A stretch of DNA of 64,000 bases, from positions 62,001-126,000 of the forward strand of contig MDYQ01000292.1 of NCBI GenBank assembly GCA_003024175.1, given 5' to 3'. The notes beneath the pieces are model-generated. The model saw only the letters and a program-made list of their open reading frames with translations, did no database searches and had not been told where the DNA came from. This document shows, one piece after another, positions 1 to 11,125 of the stretch. The position numbers and the translations under genes are program-made. The stretch comes from Planoprotostelium fungivorum (lineage: Eukaryota > Evosea > Variosea > Cavosteliida > Cavosteliaceae). Position 1 is the stretch's first letter; the number at the start of each line of letters is the position of its first letter.

Positions 1-10
1 CGTGGAAGTT

Positions 11-3000
11 TCACATTTCTTCGTTGAGAAGAAGTGGCTCGTCATCGATGTGATCTCTCTTCTTACATTTCGTCAAAAGTTGGTGGATGATGATGATCAG
101 ACTCGTCACGAACGGTAACGCGATGATGATCTGCACTGCTTCAGTCTCATCCATACAGAACGACTGTTCACCAGAAAGGCGTGAGAGTATCTCTCTTCCA
201 GCTGTCCGTTCAGCAACGTCAGACAGCACAGAGACAGAAGACATATTGTCTCTAGCCACTGCCCTGCTGCTGTGACGAAAGGTGTGAAGACGAGATGCAG
301 AAAGAGAGCAGTGAGAAGCAGAAACCGCATCACTGTCGCTGACCTGTGTCACGTCAGTCTCAGTCCAGTACAAGGTGCTCACCATCGCTCGTCAGTGATG
401 AACACATATGCCACTGCTATCACTACTCGTCTCACCATGTACACACTTTCCCAGTACCTGCTCTCATGTCACTCTCTCTTCTGCTTGTACCTGTTGATCA
501 GTCTGTGCTCACTTTGTAGACTGTCTGTAGCAGCCGTCTAAGACCATGAGCACATCTCTGCCTGTCTCTCTTTCCGTCCCTTTCAGTCTTCGCCTGCATG
601 GTGTCACAACTGATCACACAGAGATGTTGCCTCACCTGATAAAGAGGAGAAGAAGAGGAGAAGGTAGCAACAGGATAGATGCCACTGAGACAAACGGTGT
701 TCTCCACCACTGATCGCATCTCTCTGTTCCTGCGTTGTACATCACCCATCGCTCAGGCTCAATCTGTCTTCTCTCAGTCTTCTCCTCTCATGCTTCGTTC
801 TTCTGTTGTCTTCCCTCACCTCTATGCAGAAGTACAGCTTCAGATATGACCCTATCAGCCCGCTGTACATCAGCAAGAAACCTGCCACAAGGCCTGTTGT
901 GCACCGACTCAGCATGCTTCTCTTGTCCAGCGCTTGTGTCAGAAACATGATCTTTCGCCGTGGTATTGTACAGCCCATCTTGTGATACAACAGGGCACTC
1001 AGACAGGCAAAGAGGAAGAGAAAGATAGTGCCAGCTGGAATGTAGAGAGATATGAGCTCTCTCTCAATGTAGTGCATACTTCCAACGCAGAAACCAAGCA
1101 AAGAAGAGCCCATGTTGGTGGGCGTAGTGAACAGAGAAGAGAACATCGTGATGATGCTGTTCTGTCTCTCTTGTTTTACTGTTGTTATCAGTCTCGATGA
1201 ACAAGATGTATATAGCATAGTACTCACGTAAGAGTGGGACCGTCTGTACAAAGTATGACATCGACTTCCACATTGACCCATCTCCTATCGGTAGGAACAG
1301 CAGCACTGTCACGTAGACGAAAGGGATGATAGAGAGCAGTCCTATCCACTCGTGTCTGCAGTGATCGACAGGCAGACAAGCAGATGTGAGAAAGCCAAGT
1401 GTGTAGCCATCTGCACAGCCGCCACACAGCTCGCCACTGCGATGACCGATGCATGAGCTGTTCCACAGATGAGCTGTCTCGTTGCAGTAGCCGCTGGGAC
1501 AGTTGTGACAGATGAGCTGTTGTAAACTGTTCTTTCCACACCAATAATTTGGTTTAGCCTGTGGCATATGAACAACTACAGATGACGACGACACGTCAGC
1601 GTCTGATCACAGTGATGATGCTGACGACACAGAGCTGATGATGATTCGGACGATGACTATGATGATCGGTTGAACAATCACAAAGGTGGTAGATATCATG
1701 AGGTAAGATAAATATGGCTGACCTGGGGTGTCTTTCCGTCGATGCATTCTACACCCTTCTCTGGACATCTCGTGCACTCGTTGCCCTTCTCTACATCCCC
1801 TACCACTTCTCCTCTGCCCAGAAAGTATGTGCCACTTGCACACGGTCTACAGCTCCACACAAGAGAAGAAGAGGCGTTGGATGATGCCAAGTATCTCTCT
1901 TCTGCACAAGACAGTGACACGTTCTCGTGGTCGTACTTGCCATACAGATACAGGACAGAGTGATCGTTGAGAGGGTTATCTACATCATCTTCCACGATAA
2001 TGTCCACATTCTCCACCTTTCATCATCAGCTGTCGGCGCACGAAATTTTGTCACCTGAATGTCACCACCAGAGATCGACAGGGCAGAGCCGTGAGGTGAC
2101 CGATTGTGGATCAGTCTGCAGTCCCGAATCACAACGGTCTGTTCTGTAGTCGATGTGGAGATGGAAATTGCACCACCCACGGTGGGGCTAGTGTTGTTGT
2201 ACAGCGTGGAGGACTTGATGTCAATGTTGCTATTCTCGACAGTCATGGATATAGCTCCTCTTCCGCAGTTACTGATGCTGTAAGATTTCAGAATCATCAC
2301 CAGGTTTAGATGATACGATTCACCTCACGGTATCGATCAATATGGCGGCCTTTGTTGTACTACTGACCTTGATTCCCCCTTCACTGTATCCATGGATACT
2401 CGTGTTTCGGAGGAGAAAGAAGCCGTACATCATCTGCAAGTGCAGCGCTGGTGTGTTTGTTTCTTTGATTGGACCCGTCCAGATGGTATCTTGCATGAGC
2501 AGCATCGGTACTAAATCCATATTGAGGATAATCCTTGCACTGGACATGATATTTCGATCAAATTTGACAGGCGTGGATAATTTGCCTTGCGTGATGACAT
2601 ACGTGAAGAAAACAAACTTGTTATCTGATATCACGTCTCCCCTTCTCGTTTCATATCCCTTACTCTTTGTACGTCAGCTGGATATCAATTATCTCTACAG
2701 ACAAATCTTCACCTCTATCAAATTGAATGCACGAATGTCATTGTGATGCAGCAGGAGGGTCACACCGTTGGAATCGACGGCCGCTAGTACGCCAACTCGA
2801 TTGTGGTGCATGAGGATGGATGCATTGACGGGCGATCCACTCTTGGTCACCACAATCGTCGAAAATGAGTTGTAATCGATCTGCAATGATGGGATGCGAT
2901 CGTCATGATCGATCGATGCGATCAGTCGGACGTTCACTCGACACAGAGTGAAGGTGTTTCCGGTGAGGCGTAAATCTGGTATTTCCATGGTAACGAGGTG

Positions 3001-3830
3001 AATATTCAGTTGGGGAAGTGTGTTATTTTTGACGATGATATGGCGCTCGTTTCTCTTCAGATCTTGAGCATCGGACCATTGGATGGTTAAGCGGGAGAGT
3101 TTTGATGAGGGATCATGCGTGTTGTTCATGATGGCGTGATGCGATCGCACGTCCGTGGTGTTGTCTGAGAAGGAGAAAGCGGATGAGCCCATCAGGTGGT
3201 TCGAGGTGAAGAGGAAGAGAGAGGATGCGATGGCGGTCGATGTGGATGATTCGGATGGAGGAGTGTGGAGGAGACTGACAGTCGTGTGGTTGAAGAGGCA
3301 ATCACTGAATGTAGAATTGGGAGAAGCATCTTGTGCCCGGATCTGTTCGCATGATTTTTAGAAGAGCACAAGAATGGATCGGCCCACCGTGATTCGTGAT
3401 TCATACATGCGAACAGATCGAAGGGTAACCTCTCTACAATTTGGTGATCTGACCATGCTGCAGCGGTCGATGTCCACAAGCTTCCAGAAGATTGATGGTT
3501 GGACATCGCAAGAGATCTTCGGAGCGTTGAGACAGGTGATTCTAGGTATCTGTATATCCTCAGTCTTTGTCTTCGGGTAGTAAACACCTGTGTTCCGAAA
3601 CCATTCGACCACCACCCCCGAATTTGAGAGGGCATCCGATCTCTGATGTTATACTGACCAGAAGATAGACACACGTTCGTACTATTATGTGGGATGCTTC
3701 TGCAGGGATTCATCCTGCCTCCACACGAGACAACATCATTTCCAGACTGACTGTCCACATATATCTCACAATCATCCAAAGAGGTGGCGGTGTATAAGAA
3801 GAGAGAAACACAAAGAAGCCGTGCGATCAT
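11..3830 (-). CDS. Beta-helix ectodomain, Cys-rich, multi-pass membrane protein (tandem copy 1)
   Basis: Start chosen at a Met followed directly by a hydrophobic signal peptide (MIARLLCVSLFLYTATS); another in-frame Met lies 20 codons upstream. Next comes a short Cys segment (CEIYVDSQSGNDVVSCGG), then several hundred residues of short beta/Asn-rich repeats with GGAISI and GSALSISGG turns, typical of right-handed parallel beta-helix (pectin-lyase-like, POMP-like) proteins. Two Cys-rich modules follow (CRPCASGTYF...CTRCPEKGVEC, then CPSGYC...GELCGGCADGYT...C). The C-terminal half has roughly 7-9 hydrophobic spans and ends in a short basic/acidic tail. Many short introns; the last (about 132-172) separates SHAFL from the final span. 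Likely a cell-surface receptor or adhesion protein; the ligand is unknown. The HRxGxLCGxC-GY module before a polytopic region recalls an uncharacterised family I associate with protists and cnidarians. Its C-terminal half is almost identical to the next copy. Confidence 0.75.
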
Positions 3831-4109
3831 CCTCTCAATCGTCGCACCGACAAAATATCGAATGTTTCTCCGCGGAGTTCGACTCAGCAAAATGATATGT
3901 GCCCCTTAAGGATGTGATGGAGAAATACGAACTCGAAAATTTCACGATTTTATGCGTGCAGCCACGCTTCATGATCACTGGACCGTGGTACTGTCTTCTC
4001 GTCTATTGTCTCACAGAATCACCGTCAGCTGTCCTCTTGCGGCAGAGAAACACCCCTGTTGATGTGGGGATAAACTCATGATAGGATTTGATACCCACGA
4101 TGTTGGGTT

Positions 4110-5100
4110 GTCATCATCACACATCACCGATCTCATCTCTCACATCGACCTTATTGACGACGGTGTCTACCACGTGGAGTGTTATGTGCTTCAAATCCCC
4201 AAATACCTTCATAAACTCATCGATCGAGAGCTCTCTCTCTGTCTCGGCTCGTCGTAACTGTTGCTTCGCCACTCCAGTGTGGGAATCACAGAGGCTGTGA
4301 CCATGATTTTAGACTGTGTTAACGTCAGAGTGGATGGACCCAATTGGCCTCACCATAGAAGCTCCAATGCAATGTGATATTATGAATTTGAACGAGTTGT
4401 GACATCATGTGCAGCGTCTCACGCTGTTTGAAATGGCCGCTGCAGCCATCGCTCCACAAGTAGATGCGATTGTAACCATGAAGAATCCCTCCCAACCCAA
4501 ACTGTTGATTGAAGACAGAGCAAACGTGATGCTGGTTCTGCTTCTCCTGGGTCAAATGGTCGTGATAATTCCACTCTACCGTTGATCCGTTCGATCTGTT
4601 TGTAATTAGATATGGGTCAAAACCAAAGTCTTACTTGTATATCGCCATCACAAGATCATTCAATTTTGACGGGGAATCGGGATAATACTTGCTGTAGTCG
4701 ATGACAACCAAGATCTCGTTCTCCAACAGTCCATCTCTCTGCTGGTATAACTTCTTCCGTCGATGTGATTGGAGTTCGTTATGATACTCCAAAGTTCTGT
4801 TGTGATCGTCAGATGATGAACACTGATGATGACAATTACTCACTTCTTCTCTGATATGTCTCTATCAGAGAGAGGCACTCGCTTCCGCAGTATGTCCAAT
4901 GCTAAGTGATCTTCAGGCGTGGTGTCCTTGGCCTTGAGGACCAACTTGTTCTACTTCTTCTGCATCTTGTCATCAAGATCAAAGCCACTTGCCTGGACAG
5001 ATCGGAGCTTCTGCAGCGTGAGAAACTCCTTTGTTGACATCGATGTGAGAGCATTCAACTTGTTGTAAATCTCCCTCTCTACAAGAGATAGTGGGAGCAA
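4110..5100 (-). mobile_element. Decayed DDE-transposase-like remnant (DNA transposon)
   Basis: Reading the minus strand gives scattered coding pieces: a segment with ILVVIDYSKYYPDSPSKL, one with IYLWSDGCSGHFKQRETL, one ending in SFYGEANWVHPL, and a downstream piece SGVAKQQLRR. The order Asp strand, WSDGxxxxFK, then G-x-(G)-VAK/R-R matches the catalytic core of uncharacterised DDE transposases of animals and protists. An upstream piece with STKEFLTLQKLR may belong to it. The pieces are not one open gene, so this is a dead copy. No clear terminal repeats or target-site duplication could be seen by eye. It lies between two tandem membrane-protein genes. Confidence 0.5.
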
Positions 5101-5979
5101 ATGAGAGACGCGTATTTTCCGTTTATTTCCCGACTACGTCACGACTGATAGCACTTACAGTTAGACACCTTCGGTAGGATAATGGTCATCGTATTGAAGC
5201 AGAGAACGGAGAAAATTTTGCAAATGAGAGACGGTGATCTCTCTTTTTCGTCAGGTTGGCGTTATATCATTAGTTTCAATATGCCTCAACTTACACTCAC
5301 GCTTGTGGTGTATGGTCACCACATAAGAACCAAACAGTTCAATGAGTCTCTGTTTATAAAGAATGATTGATTCCAAATCAAAGAAAGACAAGGTGTTCCT
5401 TTTCAATGAATGTGCATTGAATGTGTTTCTTGGTTGCTGAGTTTTCACTGACTTTTCTCCATTCCTTAGAGTTCTTGATGGGTTTCTTACAACTGCAGGC
5501 CTTCCCTGTTCTTATGTGCTTTTCCCCTCTCTTTCGCTCAAGTTCTGCTCTCCTCCTGATCGGTTGCCATGATGGCTTAGTTTGTGTTGAATTTTGACCA
5601 AGAGTGCCAAATTTTTATGGCGCGAATATGGGTTTGTAACCAGACAAAAGGTGACAGCTTTCTGGCCCTGTGGAGCATCCTGTGGAAATGTAGAATTGGG
5701 GCTCGCCATAGTCCTTGTGACCAATTTTGGAGTCTTTTATCGATGGAATATGATCAATTCTTGAACCCTGCAGAAAATCCACCAACACGTCTTCGTCTTC
5801 GTATTGGTAGAGACAATATTATATACTATGCGTAGATAGAAAGAGATGAAACCCTGCAAGATGTTCTCGTCTGCTCCTTTTTGTATTCAATGAAGAGCAT
5901 TTTGTCAATTTGGGACAGCCTTGATGGCAATACATTCCGCTCAGAAAGACCATTTCTTTGTCGCATCCAATTGTGTCTA
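5101..5979. other. Intergenic stretch without recognised gene
   Basis: AT-richer sequence between the transposase remnant and the stop of the second beta-helix gene. Only short, unrelated open frames are present (for example 5584-5835 plus, 5251-5448 minus), with no recognisable domain. It must carry the 3' flank of the downstream minus-strand gene; no other signal was seen. Confidence 0.5.
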
Positions 5980-8900
5980 TCATAGTTCCTCTGTGGTGAG
6001 CATTGGCTCATAATCACTTGTGGGGAGTCTCTGCTTCCGTTTCGTCCAAAGTTTGTGGATGGCAATCAACAGGCATGCGATGAAGGGGAGTGCAATAGCA
6101 ATCTGCGAGATCGTCGTAAATAACATGTTTCGAATGATGAACATAGAACGTACCAGAAAGACGTGAGAGTATCTCTCTTCCAGCTGTCCGTTCAGCAACG
6201 TCAGACAGCACAGAGACAGAAGACATATTGTCTCTAGCCACTGCCCTGCTGCTGTGACGAAAGGTGTGAAGACGAGATGCAGAAAGAGAGCAGTGAGAAG
6301 CAGAAACCGCATCACTGTCGCTGACCTGTGACACGTCAGTCTCAGTCCAGTACAAGGTGCTCACCATCGCTCGTCAGTGATGAACACATATGCCACTGCT
6401 ATCACTACTCGTCTCACCATGTACACACTTTCCCAGTACCTGCTCTCATGTCACTCTCTCTTCTGCTTGTACCTGTTGATCAGTCTGTGCTCACTTTGTA
6501 GACTGTCTGTAGCAGCCGTCTAAGACCATGAGCACATCTCTGCCTGTCTCTCTTTCCGTTCCTTTCAGTCTTCGCCTAAAACTAGATGACGACAGGACTA
6601 CAAATTTTACAGCCCACCTGATGAAGATGATAACAAGAGGCAATGGTAGGAGCACTATGGAAGCTGTACAGACCAGAATTGTTCTCCACCACTGATCGCA
6701 TTTTTCTGTTCCTGCATTGTACATCACCCATCGCTCAGGCTCAATCTGTCTTCTCTCAGTCTTCTCCTCTCATGCTTCGTTCTTCTGTTGTCTTCCCTCA
6801 CCTCTATGCAGAAGTACAGCTTCAGATATGACCCTATCAGCCCGCTGTACATCAGCAAGAAACCTGCCACAAGGCCTGTTGTGCACCGACTCAGCATGCT
6901 TCTCTTGTCCAGCGCTTGTGTCAGAAACATAATCTTTCGTCGTGGCATTGTGCAGCCCATCTTGTGGTACAATAGAATGCACAGACAGACCAGCAGAAAC
7001 AGAAAGACGGTACCAAATGGAATGTAGAGAGACATGAACTCTCTCTCAATGTAGTGCATACTTCCAACGCAGAAACCAAGCAAAGAAGAGCCCATGTTGG
7101 TGGGCGTAGTGAACAGAGAAGAGAACATCGTGATGATGCTGTTCTGTCTCTCTTGTTTTACTGTTGTTATCAGTCTCGATGAACAAGATGTATATAGCAT
7201 AGTACTCACGTAAGAGTGGGACCGTCTGTACAAAGTATGACATCGACTTCCACATTGACCCATCTCCTATCGGTAGGAACAGCAGCACTGTCACGTAGAC
7301 GAAAGGGATGATAGAGAGCAGTCCTATCCACTCGTGTCTGCAGTGATCGACAGGCAGGCAAGCAGATGTGAGAAAGCCAAGTGTGTATCCGTCTGCACAG
7401 CCGCCACACAGCTCGCCACTGCGATGACCGATGCATGAGCTGTTCCACAGATGAGCTGTCTCGTTGCAGTAGCCGCTGGGACAGTTGTAACACATGAGCT
7501 GTTTTGAAGTGTTCTTTCCACACCAATAGTTTGCCTGTGCCTAGAGTTCTCGTAAGTGGAGGTCATCGCATGGTGATCTATTGGAGATGGAGAACTTGAT
7601 CACGAATATCGTCACGAAGGTTGTATGAAATGTCGACGAGATGGAATCTTCACCTTTGGTGTTCTGCCGTCGATGCATTCTACACCCTTCTCTGGACATC
7701 TCGTGCACTCGTTGCCCTTCTCTACATCCCCTACCACTTCTCCTCTGCCCAGAAAGTATGTTCCAGTAGCACACGGTCTACAGCTCCACACGAGAGAAGA
7801 AGAGGCGTTGGATGATGCCAAATATCTCTCTTCTGCACAAGACAGTGACACGTTCTCATAGTGGTAGTTACCGTTGAGAATGACGACAGAGTGATCGACG
7901 AGAAGTTGATCGACGTCATCTTGCACGATGATACTAACATTATCCATCTGAAATCGTCACCACGTCATCCGATTCCTCTTCTCACGTGAAGTGTGCTGGC
8001 AGAGATCGATACGGCCGAACCGTGAGGTGATTGATTGTCGATCAGAATGGAGTCCCGCATGGTGAATGGGTTATCGTGGCCTGAGATGAGGATAGCACCT
8101 CCCGCCGTTGGACTCGTGTTGTTGTGGAAGATCACAGACCTCAGATTCACAGAAGAAGATTCTGTTGCCACAACGATACCTCCCTTTCCACAGTGGCTTA
8201 CACTGTATTCTCTCAGCCGAATCACATCGAAACGTCCGAATTCGATGTCTGCGACTCACTTGATCGATTTGATGTAGATGCTGGATTGTACCGTCCCACC
8301 GATGTTGATGCCTCCTCCTCTGTATCCACTTATATTGCTGTTGTTCAAGAAGAGAGAACAGCTCGTCATCTGAGCGATCAGCAGGGCTGGCATCTCGGTT
8401 TGGTTGTAAATTGGCCCCGTCCAAACGTTATCTAGCACGTAGAAATCTGCCTTGACATCCGAGATGAATGTGATCTCTGCCCTGGAGAGGAAGTTCCGCG
8501 TGATGTACGTGTCACCACTTCTTCCCATCGTGCTATATACAGAAACGTAATTGAGCTGGACGAAAGTGTTGTCCGTGATCACATCTGTACCTCTGGTTCC
8601 CACGTCTCCTCTCTATATTCCTCAATCATCACGATATGAGTGTTTGTAAACAGAAACGGAAGATGAAATGGATGCACTTCATGGTGTAGAAACAACTCAC
8701 CCCCGATATCGAGCAGATGTGAATATCATTGTTGTGGATTGCGAGTGGTAAGCTATTGGATCGAATAGTCAACCGTATCAGCACATTTTTCTGAAGGTTG
8801 ACGGCACCGAGGACAATATCTCGACCCTGTTTGTCCAGGTTGAAGGTAGAAATGTGGTTGTCCTCGATGAAGATCAGTGACTCGCTTGACTTGGATCCAG

Positions 8901-9816
8901 AGATGGTGAGCGAGACGTCACACTTGTCCAGTCGATTTCCTACTATTCTCAAATCTGGTATATCATCGGTATGGAGATTGAGCACCACAGAAGGTAAGAC
9001 GTTCTTCTGTATGAGAAGGTGGCCCGTCGAATAATCAGTACCGTGTTGTCCGATCCATGCGATGAGAATGGTGGGAGACTGTTGGCTTAGATATGTGGGA
9101 TCGAAGGTGTTGTTGACGAGCTCTTGAAACGATTGTATCTTATTCGTGGTCTTGTCCCAAAAGGAGAAACGAGATGAACCCAGCATGCGGTTGTTGTTGA
9201 ATCGGAGGAGAGATAATGACGTCATCGGTGGTGGAGATGCTTCAGAAGCCGAATAGTGGACCAGATCCAGTTTGGTGTTGTCGAATCGACAATCGCAGAC
9301 GGTCGAGTTGAAAGAATTGCCCATTGATGTGATCTGTTGATGGGTCGATCTCATATCCATCATCACCATCTCACCAACAGTTGTGTATTCAAGAAGGAAA
9401 TCGAATTCAAGGTGATTGTCGTGCATTCTGGTTCTATGAATTGGCAATTGTTGATGTGTAAACGGTCCCAATACAATGAGGGCTGCACATCACAAGAGAT
9501 CTCTACTTCCTTCTGACAGAATATCTGAGGGACCTGTTCTTATCAGTTTTCTTTCCGAAGATCACTGCACCTGTCCATTCGAGCCTGCTGGTTTCCACGC
9601 TCGAATTTGAGAGGGTAATCGATCCATAATGTTATACTGACCGGAAGACAGACACACGTTCGTGCTGTTATATGGAATGCTTATACAGGGGTGCAGCGGA
9701 TCACCGCAGGAAGCGCTGTCGTGACCGAAATGACCATCAACGTATACCTCACAATCGTCCAGAGAACTGACGATATGTAACAGGAGGGATAGACAGAAGA
9801 ATCGGTTTACCATCAT
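5980..9816 (-). CDS. Beta-helix ectodomain, Cys-rich, multi-pass membrane protein (tandem copy 2)
   Basis: Paralogue of the gene at 11-3830. Signal peptide (MMVNRFFCLSLLLHIVSS), the same N-terminal Cys block (CEVYVDGHFGHDSASCGD) and a long beta-helix ectodomain with TAGGAILISG turns. Then the Cys modules (CRPCATGTYFLGRG; CPSGYCNETAHL; GELCGGCADGYT) and several membrane spans, including TILVCTASIVLLPLPLVIIF. The last intron starts gtacgttc after SHVFL and is followed by IAIALPFIACLLIAIHKLW and a tail ending MLTTEEL. DNA at about 6153-6577 and 6710-7522 matches copy 1 nearly base for base at a constant offset of 5,982 bp, whereas the ectodomain exons are clearly diverged. Another in-frame Met lies slightly upstream (9834). 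Probable surface receptor or adhesion protein; ligand and signalling partner unknown. Confidence 0.75.
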
Positions 9817-9834
9817 GTTTTGTGATGGATGCAC

Positions 9835-10390
9835 AGAGCTTTCGTTTTTTCTTCACACCCGCCTGATGGTCCGCTGTAGAAAACTGTGATGGCAGAAAAT
9901 TTTCTTTTTAATACGGTCTTGAACGTTGATACGTCAGACATGTGGTGTACAAGGCTGGTTCATTTTGTCTGAATGGCTCGTCAGATTTGCACTCCCTCGC
10001 AAGATATGATCATCTGTCTGGCAATTGAACTTGATGACGATCAGAAAACTCTCGTTTATAAACAGATTGAACATTTGTCGGTGAACGTTGTAAAGGCCCC
10101 GCCCCATCAGATCAATACCGTATCCTTGTGGAAAACATCCCTTCATTTTCCCGTCATCATCCGTTCCACATCATCGATGATCGATGACCCAGAGATCGAT
10201 CATCAGTATTTCCTCTTCTTTGATGGCTGTGAAAGGAATGATTCTGCGTCGTACAATTCTTCCTTGTGTAAAGCGAATGAATGCGTGTTTCTCCGGTATG
10301 TGATTGGATTCAGACTCTCTGCTGACATTCCACTGATGGCATCGTTCATTCTCTTCGTTCGTGAAGATGAATGGTAGAGATAAGATGATT
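9835..10390. other. Upstream region of copy 2, no recognised gene
   Basis: Probable promoter side of the minus-strand gene ending at 5980. One open frame (9973-10377, plus, about 134 codons) has no signal peptide, repeats or domain that I recognise and is probably chance. Nothing else was seen. Confidence 0.4.
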
Positions 10391-10391
10391 C

Positions 10392-10625
10392 TCACAATTC
10401 ATCACCGTTGCAAAGAGGCTCGTAACTCGCGTGACTTCTTCTCGTTCTCTTGTTCCAGTATTTGTGAACGACTATGACCAGGCTAACCATGAAGGGTAGG
10501 ACGATGATGATCTACAACGCAATTCAATTGATCTCGCCGAACGATGTACGATCTATCAACCCACCAGAAATGCGTGAGAGTATCTCTCTTCCAGCTACAT
10601 CAAAAAACTTGTCGCAGAAAGGTTA
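10392..10625 (-). pseudogene. Stub of a third beta-helix membrane protein copy (C-terminus only)
   Basis: The minus strand encodes ELEERYSHAFL, a 5' splice site, an intron of about 50 nt ending TTGTAG, then IIIVLPFMVSLVIVVHKYW and a basic tail ending NGDEL and a stop. This is the last intron and final membrane span of the two upstream genes. Just upstream a patch resembling the TTTCTGCATCTC exon of the other copies persists, but most of that exon is missing and no ectodomain follows. It is therefore a truncated relic of the same tandem array, which shows that the array once had at least three members. Confidence 0.7.
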
Positions 10626-11125
10626 CTAAGGAGATGCAGAATAGAGGAGAATCAACATGATCATGTCTATAAGAAATGCGAAAGCCTACGCTGATTGACA
10701 ATTCTATACACGTATCTTTCTATGATATTCGTCACCACAATATTCTGGCGTTGTAATGGTCAGATGACATATTATTCAGAAGAAGAGGATTTGATTTCGA
10801 CCGCGAAATTGCCTCAACATTTCTCCCTCCATTTCAACCACACCATAAGCCGGTGGCCGCCCAGAGGACTCTGTTTGCTTTCTAAAGACGATAGAGAGGA
10901 GACAAAACATCAGCCGAAAAGAGGAGACCAAAGAAGGACTCCAACGGCTCAGCCTCCGCGACCACCATTCCTGTATAGAACGAAACGTTAAACGATCTTC
11001 TATAGAAGAAAAACAAACAGAGTGGGTTGCATCTTTCAGATCGAATGATCCGCAGTCCATTTTGTTTTGGCGGTAAACTGAATGGAGGGCAGACGACAAC
11101 GGAAACATTTACGACGAAATATAAG
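10626..11125. other. Intergenic / 5' flank of RING gene
   Basis: Separates the minus-strand relic from the plus-strand RING/B-box gene. Open frames on both strands here are low-complexity and show no domain. An in-frame Met at 11027 could extend the RING gene upstream, but the added residues look non-conserved. Confidence 0.4.

Noticed and set aside
9973-10377. A 134-codon plus-strand frame as a gene
   Set aside because: No domain, no signal peptide, no recognisable splice partners, and it lies in the promoter side of a minus-strand gene.
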